In this document: one piece after another, positions 1 to 10,459 of the stretch
Layout of the letters: every line of letters begins with the position of its first letter
How positions within the stretch are numbered: the first letter of the stretch is position 1
Source: Bacteroidota bacterium
GTDB lineage: Bacteria; Bacteroidota; Bacteroidia; JABEUT01
Direction: 5' to 3'
Assembly (NCBI GenBank): GCA_013285805.1
Contig: JABDGY010000010.1
Span: forward strand, 1 to 54,136
DNA length: 54,136 bases
Notes under the pieces: model-generated
The model's input: only the letters and a program-made list of their open reading frames with translations
Told to the model about the DNA's origin: nothing
Database searches by the model: none
Made by a program: the position numbers and the translations under genes

Positions 1-1766
1 GTGCATCCTCCCGCATCTTTTATTGTACAGGTATATGTTCCTGCAGTTAGTCCAGTAATGCTCGATGTTGTCTGTCCGCTGCTCCAGCTATATGTATACG
101 GCGCAGTACCTCCCTTAGGTGTTACTGTGCCGGAGCCGGTATTTCCTCCAAAACATTTCTCATTAACATTAGTACCTGTCGCAGTTATGGCGCCGCCACC
201 TGTAATGGTAACTATTACACTATCCTCGCATCCGCCGGCAGATAAAACAACACAGGTGTAACTTCCCGCTACTAATCCTGTATCACTTTGATTAGTGGTT
301 CCGTTACTCCACTTATATGTATATGGTGCAGTTCCCCCGGTAGGATTGGCGGTAGCGCTGCCCGTTGTAGCACAGCCGGCATTTTTACTTGTGGAAGTAA
401 CACTCATTGCAGATGTAATGGTAATGGCCTTTTGCAGTGTATCTTTACAACCATCCGGACTTGTAACTGTAACAGTATATGTTCCGCTACAACCGGCCGT
501 TATTGTTTGCCCTGTATCCGACCCGACGACACAAGGGCCGGTCCACATATATGTTCCTCCGCCCGGTGCAGTAAGTGAAATATTACTTCCACAGGTAGAT
601 GGTGTTGAAGTTACAATACTATGGGGCCCGCAGGTGGCATCGAAATACACATAACAGAAATGAGGGCCGATTGCGGTAGGAAAGCAATCGGAAACAATAG
701 CCTGAATATCTATACAATGTCCGATATAATTCTGCAACGAAACGTACACACTTTTCCAGGGTGCAACATAGATAGAATCCCACCAACCGTATGCAGGTAT
801 GAGGTAATAAACAGTTTTATACCCTGATGTGGCCTGACTTGAGGTAACTATATATTGTCCGCATTGCAGGGTATCTCCGGTTGTCTGATCAGTGATAGTT
901 ACGATAAAGTGCGGCTGCTGGCCAAACGTATGTCCTGCGGGGGCTTTATCAATAATAACAGCGTACATATAATTGAGGTCGGTATTACCTGCTGTAACTG
1001 TAAATGCCTGGTCAATAATGCCAACTCTTGAGCCTCCCACACTAGTATCACCTAACCTGCAAGAATAATTTCCTCCGCCGGGAGCTACCACCGGAATCAA
1101 CGGCCCTGCTATAGGATCATTGCCTGCACCACTGGTAATCTGTACCTGGTAATCGCTATTTTTATGATACTTATTTATAACCACATCAAAAGCAGCCTTA
1201 GTTACTGCGCCACAAGCTCCGCCAACAGCACCTGTGTATGTCATAGTTGTAGCTGTTGAATTATTACCGGCATAGTAAGCATTCCATCCTGTAAGTGTTC
1301 CCGATTCAAATCCTATGTCGGAACAACTGGGGTTACATGCGCCCATTGGCTTTAGGAAACGCTTAGTACTGTATTCTGTAACCGTACTGGGATATTCTTT
1401 TTTAATCTCCTGTAAACGTTGATAAAGATTTACATATTTATCCTCTAATACTTCGGCATACTTCAGAACATCCGTGGCACTATTTAATTTTCTTAACCTG
1501 TCATTAAAAAACTCTATCCTATCATTGTATATAGTATCGTTATAGTAATTTGAAAATATGTCCATATCCTCTTTCGATGCATTTACGCGTGAGGCAACAA
1601 CATCAAACACATTACATGAATCTAATAGAGTGGCTAGTTTTTCGTCATGCGACTCTGCACTGTCGCTTAAAGACCTAATACCAACATTAGTGCTTTGGGC
1701 AATGCTAATACGTGGCGATAAAAGTATCAGCAAAAAAACAAAAAAGAATAATCGTAGTTTGTTCAT
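1..1766 (-). CDS. Secreted SprB-repeat surface protein, partial (C-terminus beyond left edge)
   Basis: Open minus-strand frame from ATG at 1766 to the window edge, absent from the ORF track because it has no stop in the window. N-term MNKLRLFFFVFLLILLSPRISIAQ signal peptide; repeated 'TGLTAGTYTCTIKDAGGC'/'TGLVAGSYTCVVLSAGGC' SprB-type units near the left edge. Confidence 0.85.
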   Translation of the reverse strand, partial: MNKLRLFFFVFLLILLSPRISIAQSTNVGIRSLSDSAESHDEKLATLLDSCNVFDVVASRVNASKEDMDIFSNYYNDTIYNDRIEFFNDRLRKLNSATDVLKYAEVLEDKYVNLYQRLQEIKKEYPSTVTEYSTKRFLKPMGACNPSCSDIGFESGTLTGWNAYYAGNNSTATTMTYTGAVGGACGAVTKAAFDVVINKYHKNSDYQVQITSGAGNDPIAGPLIPVVAPGGGNYSCRLGDTSVGGSRVGIIDQAFTVTAGNTDLNYMYAVIIDKAPAGHTFGQQPHFIVTITDQTTGDTLQCGQYIVTSSQATSGYKTVYYLIPAYGWWDSIYVAPWKSVYVSLQNYIGHCIDIQAIVSDCFPTAIGPHFCYVYFDATCGPHSIVTSTPSTCGSNISLTAPGGGTYMWTGPCVVGSDTGQTITAGCSGTYTVTVTSPDGCKDTLQKAITITSAMSVTSTSKNAGCATTGSATANPTGGTAPYTYKWSNGTTNQSDTGLVAGSYTCVVLSAGGCEDSVIVTITGGGAITATGTNVNEKCFGGNTGSGTVTPKGGTAPYTYSWSSGQTTSSITGLTAGTYTCTIKDAGGC

Positions 1767-1970
1767 TTCATCCAGGGTAGAAAAGAGAATTAAACAGCGA
1801 ACTAGACCTTCAAATTATAATCTGTCAACCAATTAACAAAAGCAAAATAGAAAATTTATTTATCCTGCGCATTATGCAGATATTAAATATACATATCCAT
1901 TATATCTCTAAGTATAATCTATTGATTCTCAGAAAATCGGCAATATAAAATTTAACATTGAGAAAACACC

Positions 1971-4900
1971 TTACCTTATCAATTGCAGGTAACCATCAAG
2001 ATTATAGTTTTTATTAGCGTAATCTGTCGCTTTAATAATCCAATAGTATGTTCCGTCCGATTCCTCTACACCCGATAAGCTCCTACCTGTCCAGTCTATC
2101 ATAGGCGAATCAGATTCAAATACCTTCTGCCCCCAACGGTTGAATATTTCTATTTCATAGGTTTTCAAACCGCCTGCCCTTACATGGAACACATCATTCA
2201 TTCCGTCTCCGTTAGGCGTAAATACGTTAGGCACCACAATACCTTCAGTCACATATATTGTATCTGAGGCCGTATCTGCACAACCCCAACTATTCGAAGC
2301 CACCAGGTACACAATAAAATTTCCTGCCATATTATATTGGTAATACGGGTCAATAGCATTAGAAGAACCTCCGTCACCAAAATTCCAAAAATATGATGTA
2401 GCACCTGTGCTTAAATTAGAGAATGTTACATACTGGCCTCCCATAATAGTATCTGGAGCGGCTGTAAATATTGCTTTAGGTACAGGAACTGAATACACTT
2501 CTTCGGAATCTTTTATTACAGTTCCGCAACCATCGGTTACAGTACATACATAAAAGGAAGAAGAAGAAGCTGTAACATTATATGGGCCAGGGCCACTGCC
2601 AAGTCCACTACTCCAAACATAAGTATATCCCGATTTTCCTCCGGCTACAGTCACACTTACCTGTGCTTGCCTTCCTACACATACCGTATCATTTTTCATA
2701 GTAACATTCAAAGGCGGATATAAATAAATAGACTGAACCGCGCTATCACTGCACATTCCGCTTGAACCGACTACTGTGTAAGTTAGCGGGCTGGTTGCAG
2801 GCGTAACAATTGGATTCGGACAAGCTGTGCAGCTCAAAGCCGTAGCTGGTTTCCATGCATAAGTAACACCTCCGCTTGCAGTCATCGTTACCGATTGACC
2901 TAAACACAGTGTATCGTTACCCGATAAAGATATACTAATAGAAGGAGTAGGATTAACTGTTAACGTAGTTTTAGCTGAATCACTGCAACCTGCGGCATCG
3001 GTTCCCACAACCGTATAAGTAGTAGTTGTAGCAGGGCTTGCATTAGGATTAGCACATGTGGTGCAACTTAAGCCGGATGCAGGAGTCCAGGTATAGCTGC
3101 TGGCGCCACTTGCTGTTAACGAAGTTAATTGACCGGAACAGATTGCGCTATCACCGGCTACTACACTTATAGTTGGTAATGCGTTCACCGTAACAGTTAC
3201 ATTGGCAGAATCCTTACAACCCGAAGCATCGGTACCTACTACAGTATATGTGGTAGTAGTAGCCGGATTTGCATTCGGGCCTGAACAGGTTGTGCAACTT
3301 AAACTTCCTCCGGGGCTCCATGCATAAGTAGAAGCGCCCAGAGCATCTAATGTAGTTGAACTTCCTGCACAAACCGTTGGTAATGTGGATGACGCAGTAA
3401 CAACTGGTTTATCTACCGTTATGGTTACAGTAGCCGTAGCCGGACACCCTGATGCTGATGTTCCGGTTACTGTATAAGTAGTTGTTGAACCCGGGTTTAT
3501 TGTTGTAACAGAGTCGGAAGGTGACGTTACTCCTGTAGAAGGACTCCAGTTATAGGTTTTAGCACCTGTAGCTTTAACTGTTTCTCCTGTATCACCAAAA
3601 CATATTAATGGAGCTGATGAGGTAACCGACAACGTAGGCGTTGGGTTAACTGTTATAGTAATCTTTGCGCTATCAATACATCCGCTGCCCGAAGTTCCTA
3701 TTACAGTATATGTCTGTGTACTTCCCGGTGTGGCAGTAACCGGTGAACCTGTTGTAGAACTTAATCCTGTTCCGGGTTTCCATGTATACGTTGTTGCACC
3801 TGCTGCCGTCAACATTGACGATGCACCTGAACATATTGTGGAAGATGATGCGCTGACCGTTACTACCAGAGGGCCTACACTTACTTTAACAGAATCTTTT
3901 GAAGTACAGCCTCCATTTGTTCCAGTAACAGTATACGTGGTAGTTGTGGCAGGGTGCGCTACAATTGTGTCCGTTGTCTCTCCTGTACTCCAACTATATG
4001 TTGTCGCTCCGCTGGCAGTAAGAACTGCAGTATCGCCGGAACATATTCCGGGGCTGGCCGGGTTAATTGTGACTGTTGGTGTTGGGGTAACATTTATAGT
4101 TACTGTGGTTGTATCATTACATCCAGCTGCACTGGTTCCAACTACCGTATAAGTTTGTGTACCTGGTGGAGAAGCTGTAACAGGTGAACCTGTAGTAGCG
4201 CTTAATCCTGTACCCGGGCTCCATGAATAAGTGCTTGCACCAATGGCAGTTAATGTTGTATTTGTTCCCGAACATATATTGGGTGAACCTGCAGTTGCGC
4301 TAACTACGGGTAAAGGATTTACAGTAATTGTTACTGATGCGGTATTAGTGCAACCGCTGGCGTTAGTACCTGTAACAATATACGTAGTTGTTACCGTAGG
4401 ATTAGCAGTTACCGAAGAACCTGTAGTTGCGCTTAATCCTGTTGCAGGGCTCCATGTATATGTAGAACCGCCGCCTGCGTTTAATGTTGTGGGAGAGCCT
4501 GTACAAACAGTAGATGAAGTAGCCGAAACAGTTATTACAGGCTTGGGGCTTATCGTTATAGTAACACTATCCTTTGCGCTGCAAGAACCGGAAGTTCCTG
4601 TTACAGTATATGTAACCGATGATGTCGGATTTGCTATAGGGCTAGGACAATTGGTGCAACTTAAATTAGCCGCAGGGCTCCACGTATAATTGGCAGCTCC
4701 GTTTGCATTAAGTACAACCGAATCTCCGTTACATAATAGCGGGCTTGCCGGTGTTATAGTAACTGTTAAGCCTGGAGAAACTGTAACAGTCACTTTAGTT
4801 GTGTCTTTGCACCCACCTGCACTTGTGCCAACAACAGTATATGTTGTTGTTGAGGCTGGTGTAGATATAACTGCCGAGCCTGTTGTCTGGTTCAATCCTG

Positions 4901-6587
4901 TAGCCGGGCTCCATGCATAGGTAGAAGCGCCCCCTGCTGTCATAGTAACAGAACCTCCCGGGCAAACTGCCGGAGCCGACGGTGTAACAGTGACAGTAGG
5001 TGTAGGGAAAACAGTAATGGTTATTGAAGCTGTATTAGAACAGCCACTGGTGGTACCCGTTACAATATATGTTGTTGTAGACGTCGGGTTTGCAATTACA
5101 TGCGAACCTGTCGTTTGATTTAAACCTGTAGCCGGGCTCCAGGTATAAGTTGTTGCGCCACTTGCAATCATACCCATAGTATCGCCTCCGCAAATAGAAG
5201 GAGAAATGCCTGTTATAATTACAGATACAACAGGTAAAGGGGTTACCGTTACTGTAACGCTGTCTTTACTGGTACATCCGCTTGCATTCTTTCCTGTTAC
5301 AGTATAAGTTGTTGTAGAAGCAGGATTAGCATTCACGGAAGTTCCTGTTGTGGCGCTCAAGCCTGTTGCAGGGCTCCAGGTATATGTAGTAGCACCTGCA
5401 GCGGTTAATTTTGTTGAAGAACCTGCACAAATTGAAGGCGAAGAAGGAGTTACTGTTACTGTTGGTGTAGGGTTAACGGTAACGGTAACTTTTGCAGTAT
5501 CATCGCATCCGCCTCCCATTGTACCTACCACCGTATATATAGTAGTTACTGTTGGGTTTGCCGTTACTGTAGCACCGGTTGTGGCACTCAACCCCGCAGC
5601 CGGGCTCCAGGTGTAGCTGGTTGCATTACTGGCAACAATAGCTGTAGAACTGCCGCTACATATAGGAGCCGGAGTTGTTACTGCCATACTGGCTGTAGCA
5701 GGTTTAAAACTGCCGCCCTTTAGAAATACGCCCGAATCGAATTTTCCATTACCTATATCGGCAACACCAAGTTTTATATGATATTTCTGGCCGCATTGAA
5801 CATGTGCTGCTGCCGTTAATACAGTAGTAAAACCATTGTAACCTACCGTAGTTGCGGCTACAGTTGCCGGGCAAGTTGAACAACCAGGGGACGATGGCCA
5901 GTTACAAACATAATAGGCAGAATTAGTGGAACAATTAACGGAGTTAATATATACCGCGGTAGCAGTAAAGGGTACTAGAGCAAGGTTTACAGCCCCATGT
6001 GTGAAAGGGCCTGCAATTCCAGGTCCGCTTAAGAAAAAACCAAAATCATCAAGGTATTTACTGCCAACATAATGTGGTTCTTCATTTGAACCAAAGGAAT
6101 ATTGAAATTCTATTGAATCGGAAGTTGCAACAAAATCGAATTGTAAAACCGCGCATGAAAAGGTATTACTTACTGTTGTGCCAATTAAATTAGCTAGGTC
6201 GGTATCCTGGTATGTAGCTGAGGCGGGCCAGCCATCAGTTGTACTATAGGCGTATGTAGTACAAGATCCATCACTCACATCATTAGCTTTACAATTTGGT
6301 CCGTCTGCAAGAGTAATAGTTCCATTAGTAATAATCAATCCTGTATCCATGCCTATATTAGACTTGGTGCCATTGAAAAAACCAAAAGAAGTATCAATTC
6401 CCTGGTATTTGATATTGGTTGCAACAATTCCGCTACCCAAAAGAACATTGTTCACAAGGTAGGTCATTGATTTATAGTTACCTGCCCGGGTGGTGGTTAA
6501 TTGGGCATTTACATTATAACTAAGTATTACTATAAGAATACTTGTTGCGAATAAATAACGGAACGTTACTAAAGTATTTTTTTTCAT
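1971..6587 (-). CDS. T9SS type B sorting domain protein with choice-of-anchor L-like N-terminus, tandem Ig-like repeats and PKD domain
   Basis: 1538 aa; signal peptide; ~13 units of 'ICSGSSTTLTAxGATTYTWSPxTGL...'; C-terminal 'VVPNVFTPNGDGMNDVF...YEIEIFNRWGQKVFES...DGTYYWIIKA' gliding-motility-associated (CHU_C type) domain. Confidence 0.92.
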   Translation of the reverse strand: MKKNTLVTFRYLFATSILIVILSYNVNAQLTTTRAGNYKSMTYLVNNVLLGSGIVATNIKYQGIDTSFGFFNGTKSNIGMDTGLIITNGTITLADGPNCKANDVSDGSCTTYAYSTTDGWPASATYQDTDLANLIGTTVSNTFSCAVLQFDFVATSDSIEFQYSFGSNEEPHYVGSKYLDDFGFFLSGPGIAGPFTHGAVNLALVPFTATAVYINSVNCSTNSAYYVCNWPSSPGCSTCPATVAATTVGYNGFTTVLTAAAHVQCGQKYHIKLGVADIGNGKFDSGVFLKGGSFKPATASMAVTTPAPICSGSSTAIVASNATSYTWSPAAGLSATTGATVTANPTVTTIYTVVGTMGGGCDDTAKVTVTVNPTPTVTVTPSSPSICAGSSTKLTAAGATTYTWSPATGLSATTGTSVNANPASTTTYTVTGKNASGCTSKDSVTVTVTPLPVVSVIITGISPSICGGDTMGMIASGATTYTWSPATGLNQTTGSHVIANPTSTTTYIVTGTTSGCSNTASITITVFPTPTVTVTPSAPAVCPGGSVTMTAGGASTYAWSPATGLNQTTGSAVISTPASTTTYTVVGTSAGGCKDTTKVTVTVSPGLTVTITPASPLLCNGDSVVLNANGAANYTWSPAANLSCTNCPSPIANPTSSVTYTVTGTSGSCSAKDSVTITISPKPVITVSATSSTVCTGSPTTLNAGGGSTYTWSPATGLSATTGSSVTANPTVTTTYIVTGTNASGCTNTASVTITVNPLPVVSATAGSPNICSGTNTTLTAIGASTYSWSPGTGLSATTGSPVTASPPGTQTYTVVGTSAAGCNDTTTVTINVTPTPTVTINPASPGICSGDTAVLTASGATTYSWSTGETTDTIVAHPATTTTYTVTGTNGGCTSKDSVKVSVGPLVVTVSASSSTICSGASSMLTAAGATTYTWKPGTGLSSTTGSPVTATPGSTQTYTVIGTSGSGCIDSAKITITVNPTPTLSVTSSAPLICFGDTGETVKATGAKTYNWSPSTGVTSPSDSVTTINPGSTTTYTVTGTSASGCPATATVTITVDKPVVTASSTLPTVCAGSSTTLDALGASTYAWSPGGSLSCTTCSGPNANPATTTTYTVVGTDASGCKDSANVTVTVNALPTISVVAGDSAICSGQLTSLTASGASSYTWTPASGLSCTTCANPNASPATTTTYTVVGTDAAGCSDSAKTTLTVNPTPSISISLSGNDTLCLGQSVTMTASGGVTYAWKPATALSCTACPNPIVTPATSPLTYTVVGSSGMCSDSAVQSIYLYPPLNVTMKNDTVCVGRQAQVSVTVAGGKSGYTYVWSSGLGSGPGPYNVTASSSSFYVCTVTDGCGTVIKDSEEVYSVPVPKAIFTAAPDTIMGGQYVTFSNLSTGATSYFWNFGDGGSSNAIDPYYQYNMAGNFIVYLVASNSWGCADTASDTIYVTEGIVVPNVFTPNGDGMNDVFHVRAGGLKTYEIEIFNRWGQKVFESDSPMIDWTGRSLSGVEESDGTYYWIIKATDYANKNYNLDGYLQLIR
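2690..5690 (-). repeat. Tandem array of ~13 Ig-like coding repeats (about 65-80 aa each)
   Basis: Recurring motif C-x-G-...-L-T-A-x-G-A-x-T-Y-x-W-S-P ... T-T-Y-T-V-x-G-T counted in the translation. Confidence 0.9.
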
Positions 6588-6740
6588 ATCCAGGGGTAAT
6601 ATGATATTAAACTTTTATCAGGTTCGGAAAAGTAAACAATTAAACTTGCCCGCACTTTAAGCAATTATTAAATAAATCTGCAGGATATAGATTACATTGA
6701 CAATCATTGATATAATCTTTACGTAAAACCAGAAATTTCT

Positions 6741-7883
6741 TTACTGCAGAACAGGCTCCCCATTATAGGTAACCGATTTCAGCACATTCTCTGCAGCCAG
6801 CATTGCATTCTGAGGTAATGGAGCATAATTTAATGGTTTGGCATATTGCTGACCATCATTATGTATCATCCACCATAATTCTTTCATCATATCGGTAACC
6901 TGTGCTTTGGTTCTCCCATTATACGATTGCTCTTTATAAAGCATTATCCATGTAAAGCTACAAATCGGGTAAGCATCACTTACGGGAGAATTAGTAATAC
7001 TGATTCGTGTATCAGCCGGAATATCAATATTACCCGCAACGGTAGTCGATTCGAGAGAAGGCTTAATATATTTACCTGAAGAATTTTTAACGTTAGCTAC
7101 ATCCATAAATTTCTGTAATGCATATACAAGCTCAACATATCCAATTGTACCCGGCTTAAATTTTATTATCTGGGCAACTCCTTCACTTCCATTACCACCC
7201 TGACCAATGGGCCAGCTGGGCAACTTAGCCGAGCCTACTTTGCTCTTCCATTCATCGCTTATTTTTGAAAGGTAATCTGTAAAAATATACGATGTACCAC
7301 TTCCATCAGAACGGTGAACAACTGTAATGTCAAGGTCTGGCAATTTCGCATCTTTATTTTCTTCTTTTATCCTCTTATCATTCCACTTGGTAACCTTACC
7401 CAGGAAAATATCGGCAATAACATCTGGTGATAAATTAAGTTCAGGATTACCTGGCAAGTTATAGGTTAGCACCACAGCACCGAGGCATGTCGGAAATTGA
7501 ACTACCGGTGCAGGAAACATAGCCATTTCATCATTTGACAGGAAAGCATCTGAAGCCCCGAAATCGACATTTCGGGCGACAAGTTTTTTAATTCCTGCGC
7601 CTGAGCCAATTGATTCGTAAGTAGTTTCCGTTCCGCTACGATTGCGGTATTCATCTATCATTTTTGTATATATGGGATAAGCAAAACTTGAACCGGCACC
7701 AGAAAGCATAACTTTTACATCGGCCGGTAGGGTATTAATTGAAGTATCGCCTTTACCATCAGTGGCTGATTTATTATTATGTAACGCATAGAAAACAAAT
7801 GCTCCGATAATTATTATTATGGAAATAATAATGGCAACCGGTTGTAGTGAACGCTGTTTCATTTTCTGTGAAGTTGTTGACAT
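6741..7883 (-). CDS. pstS: Phosphate ABC transporter substrate-binding protein PstS
   Basis: 380 aa; 'LSGAGSSFAYPIYTKMIDEYRNRSGTETTYESIGSGAGIKKL', 'DFGASDAFLS', 'VHRSDGSGTSYIFTDYLS', 'GPIGYVE'-like motifs of PstS. N-terminal TM helix rather than lipobox. Confidence 0.92.
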   Translation of the reverse strand: MSTTSQKMKQRSLQPVAIIISIIIIIGAFVFYALHNNKSATDGKGDTSINTLPADVKVMLSGAGSSFAYPIYTKMIDEYRNRSGTETTYESIGSGAGIKKLVARNVDFGASDAFLSNDEMAMFPAPVVQFPTCLGAVVLTYNLPGNPELNLSPDVIADIFLGKVTKWNDKRIKEENKDAKLPDLDITVVHRSDGSGTSYIFTDYLSKISDEWKSKVGSAKLPSWPIGQGGNGSEGVAQIIKFKPGTIGYVELVYALQKFMDVANVKNSSGKYIKPSLESTTVAGNIDIPADTRISITNSPVSDAYPICSFTWIMLYKEQSYNGRTKAQVTDMMKELWWMIHNDGQQYAKPLNYAPLPQNAMLAAENVLKSVTYNGEPVLQ

Positions 7884-8019
7884 GATGTCTTATTTTGATG
7901 TAACAATATTCGTTAAGTAGTGTAAACCCTGTATTATCAAAACACTATGTATAATTTACTATTTAACACGCCACAATATGTCATTAATACCTCAAAAGGT
8001 ATCAAAATCCTTCTTATTA

Positions 8020-10167
8020 TCAACGACATACAACAATTTTTGCAGAGTACTGACTTACTGTATTATTAACTGTTACTATGTATACGCCATTATCATAGCC
8101 CGATAAACTTAAAGGAATTGTATTAAACCCTGTATTAACCTGAACTTGTATGGTATTAAGTAATTTACCCAGGCAATTATATATATCAACCGTAGCAGGA
8201 ACCGAAACAGCAGAGTTAAATGATATTGTAGTAAGGTTACTAACAGGATTAGGAATTACCTGCAACCCGTTAACATCTTCGTCAGGAATAGTTACTACAG
8301 CAACTTGTGCCGGATAGGCACTATGTCCATCAAAATCAGTTTGCCTAAGCCGGTAGTAGGATACACCGGCAAATGGCCTGGGATCAAAGGTTGAATAATT
8401 TCTCTCCATATTACTATTACCGGAACCTGGCAACGAAGTAACGCTATCCCAAACTTCACCATCTGTTGTTTTTTCTATAGTAAAGTACTTATTATTTGTT
8501 TCCGTGGCTGTGGTCCAATTCAGTAAAACATCTTTCTCCGCTCCATTATATTGAGCATTGAAAGACATTAAATTTATAGGAAGAATAGTATTGTTCGCCG
8601 CAAATTGAGCTGTGTAATCTATTGAAAAGTAACACGGTGAACCACCGCCCGAAGAGCCGGGAGCTCCACCTGTCCATGTACTTGAAAAAGAACCACCACA
8701 ATAAAGAATACCTGTTCCTGACGCACCTACCCCTTTTAGCAGCGCCAAGCACAAAACATCGCCCGGATCCTGCCAGTTATCATTATCATCCTGGAAGCCG
8801 GGGTCGTTCGCACCATCAGTTGACATCTGGTGCCAATTGGTTCCATCCCAATAGGCAACTCCGTTAACTTCAAGAGCAGGGCTTCCTGCATACCTGAAAT
8901 CGCCCGCAACAAATAATGAATTATTTAAAAGTAACGAGAATACTTCAGCTCCATCACCGCATTTCTTTGCACCACTGGTGCATGCAGTCCCATCTTTTGC
9001 ATCAGCTCCTGAAACACCGCTACCCACATCAGCCCAGGTACTGCCATTCCATGAAACTATATTGTTCAGCGCAACGGAAGCTGCGCCATTATATGCAGTA
9101 GAAAAATTTCCGCCGGCGTAAAGTTTGCCTAAAGAATTAGATGAGGTTAATGCCAGAACAGCCGGTGCACCTGAATAAAATAAATAATACGCACTGTTCG
9201 TTACAACTGTTAATCCTACAGTAGTTCCTCCCATTGCAATCCATGTTTGGCTATGTATGTTCCATTCGGCTATATTGTTTACTGTAGTTGTACCACCGGC
9301 TGTTGTAAATTGCCCGCCCACATATAAATTGCCATTAAATATATTCAATGCATATACCGTCGGTTCAGTTTTCTTCCCATACGAACCTGTTACTTGTCCT
9401 GTTATTCCACCTCCCAGGGCAGACCATGTATTGGTGCTCTTATTCCACATAGCAATATTGTTAAAACTACTACCCAACCCATCTGTTGAGCTACCGTTTG
9501 CCTTAGTAAAATTTCCGCCTACATATACATTACCTGCAGAGTCGACTACTAACGCCTGAACCGGGTTTCCTCCTCCCCATCCCTCACCATTTCCTCCTCC
9601 ACTTCCTCCGGCATTAGGCTCATTCATAATGGGGGCCTGCTGTCCTGCAATATATGTCGGTGACGAAACCCCGGCATTAGCTGTACCGCCCAATGCTCCC
9701 CATGCCGATGTAGCTATAGTCCATGAAGCAATGTTATTTACTGAAATATTAGAACTTGTACTTGGGTCATGAGCTGTAGTAAAATTTCCACCTGCATAAA
9801 CAATTTCATTAACCGTATCTATAGCAAGTGCGTAAACATCACCATTTACGCCATTATATGCGGCTGTTCCAACCACGTACCAGTAACCGTTGGTATCTTT
9901 GGGGGCTGTAGGGGCGGCGCTGGCCACCCATTTAGCCATATAATTGCAGTTAACATTACCTGTAGTACTATTATTATCAAATAGAGTAAGTCCACCTACG
10001 TAAACTGTTTTATTTTTGCGATCAGCACACATGGAATAAGCCCATTGATTATGGGTACCGCCAGTATAAGCCGGGCTATAACCCATCGACATCCAGAGTT
10101 GAGCCTTCATATGGAAATTGCACCAAATAAAGAAAACAACAATAAATAAGAGGTATTTCTTTTTCAT
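8020..10167 (-). CDS. T9SS type A sorting domain protein with repeated 'VYVGGNFT' propeller-like units
   Basis: ORF 8020..10218; internal ATG at 10167 (MKKKYLLFIVVFFIWCNFHMKAQ) is the likely start. C-term 'VIPNPVSNLTTISFNSAVSVPATVDIYNCLGKLL...GVYIVTV' Por secretion domain. Confidence 0.85.
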   Translation of the reverse strand: MKKKYLLFIVVFFIWCNFHMKAQLWMSMGYSPAYTGGTHNQWAYSMCADRKNKTVYVGGLTLFDNNSTTGNVNCNYMAKWVASAAPTAPKDTNGYWYVVGTAAYNGVNGDVYALAIDTVNEIVYAGGNFTTAHDPSTSSNISVNNIASWTIATSAWGALGGTANAGVSSPTYIAGQQAPIMNEPNAGGSGGGNGEGWGGGNPVQALVVDSAGNVYVGGNFTKANGSSTDGLGSSFNNIAMWNKSTNTWSALGGGITGQVTGSYGKKTEPTVYALNIFNGNLYVGGQFTTAGGTTTVNNIAEWNIHSQTWIAMGGTTVGLTVVTNSAYYLFYSGAPAVLALTSSNSLGKLYAGGNFSTAYNGAASVALNNIVSWNGSTWADVGSGVSGADAKDGTACTSGAKKCGDGAEVFSLLLNNSLFVAGDFRYAGSPALEVNGVAYWDGTNWHQMSTDGANDPGFQDDNDNWQDPGDVLCLALLKGVGASGTGILYCGGSFSSTWTGGAPGSSGGGSPCYFSIDYTAQFAANNTILPINLMSFNAQYNGAEKDVLLNWTTATETNNKYFTIEKTTDGEVWDSVTSLPGSGNSNMERNYSTFDPRPFAGVSYYRLRQTDFDGHSAYPAQVAVVTIPDEDVNGLQVIPNPVSNLTTISFNSAVSVPATVDIYNCLGKLLNTIQVQVNTGFNTIPLSLSGYDNGVYIVTVNNTVSQYSAKIVVCR

Positions 10168-10409
10168 CCAGGGGTAAATGAAATTGTTAGTAAGAATAAA
10201 TTTCCAGGGCGAGAGCAAAACTACAGCGTGCTTATTAAGCCAGTTACCGAGAAGTCTTATGCTTTAATTAAAACAAGAGTACATTTATGTGAACAGATTA
10301 AAAGTAACTTATAGTACTTTCCTTGTGATTATCAAGCATGCTAAACACCATACATTAAAACATAACAATTATTTAACACTTCAAAGGAGAGGTACTGATT
10401 AGCTATGGT

Positions 10410-10417
10410 TATTTTTG
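10410..10417 (+). promoter_or_regulatory. Putative Bacteroidota -7 box TATTTTTG upstream of the PLD gene
   Basis: Matches TAnnTTTG consensus; -33 element not clear. Confidence 0.35.
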
Positions 10418-10459
10418 TTAAAGCGGCAATCCCCCTAATAGTATTGAGCTAAAACACAA

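Noticed and set aside
1-827. Plus-strand ORFs 1..261, 288..578, 295..654, 621..827
   Set aside because: Antisense to the SprB-repeat gene, which is a better-supported minus-strand frame with signal peptide and family repeats.
3730-5616. Plus-strand ORFs 3730..4152, 3954..4187, 4231..4689, 4690..4920, 5350..5616
   Set aside because: They are antisense to the Ig-like repeat array; their periodic V/T/P-rich translations are shadows of the coding repeats.
2690-5690. CRISPR-like regular repeats
   Set aside because: Units are ~200-240 bp, degenerate and in frame; they encode Ig-like domains rather than short identical repeats with spacers.
7988-8003. ATACCT-caaa-AGGTAT as terminator of the 8020 gene
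   Set aside because: Short AT-rich stem without a clear U-tract; too weak to call.
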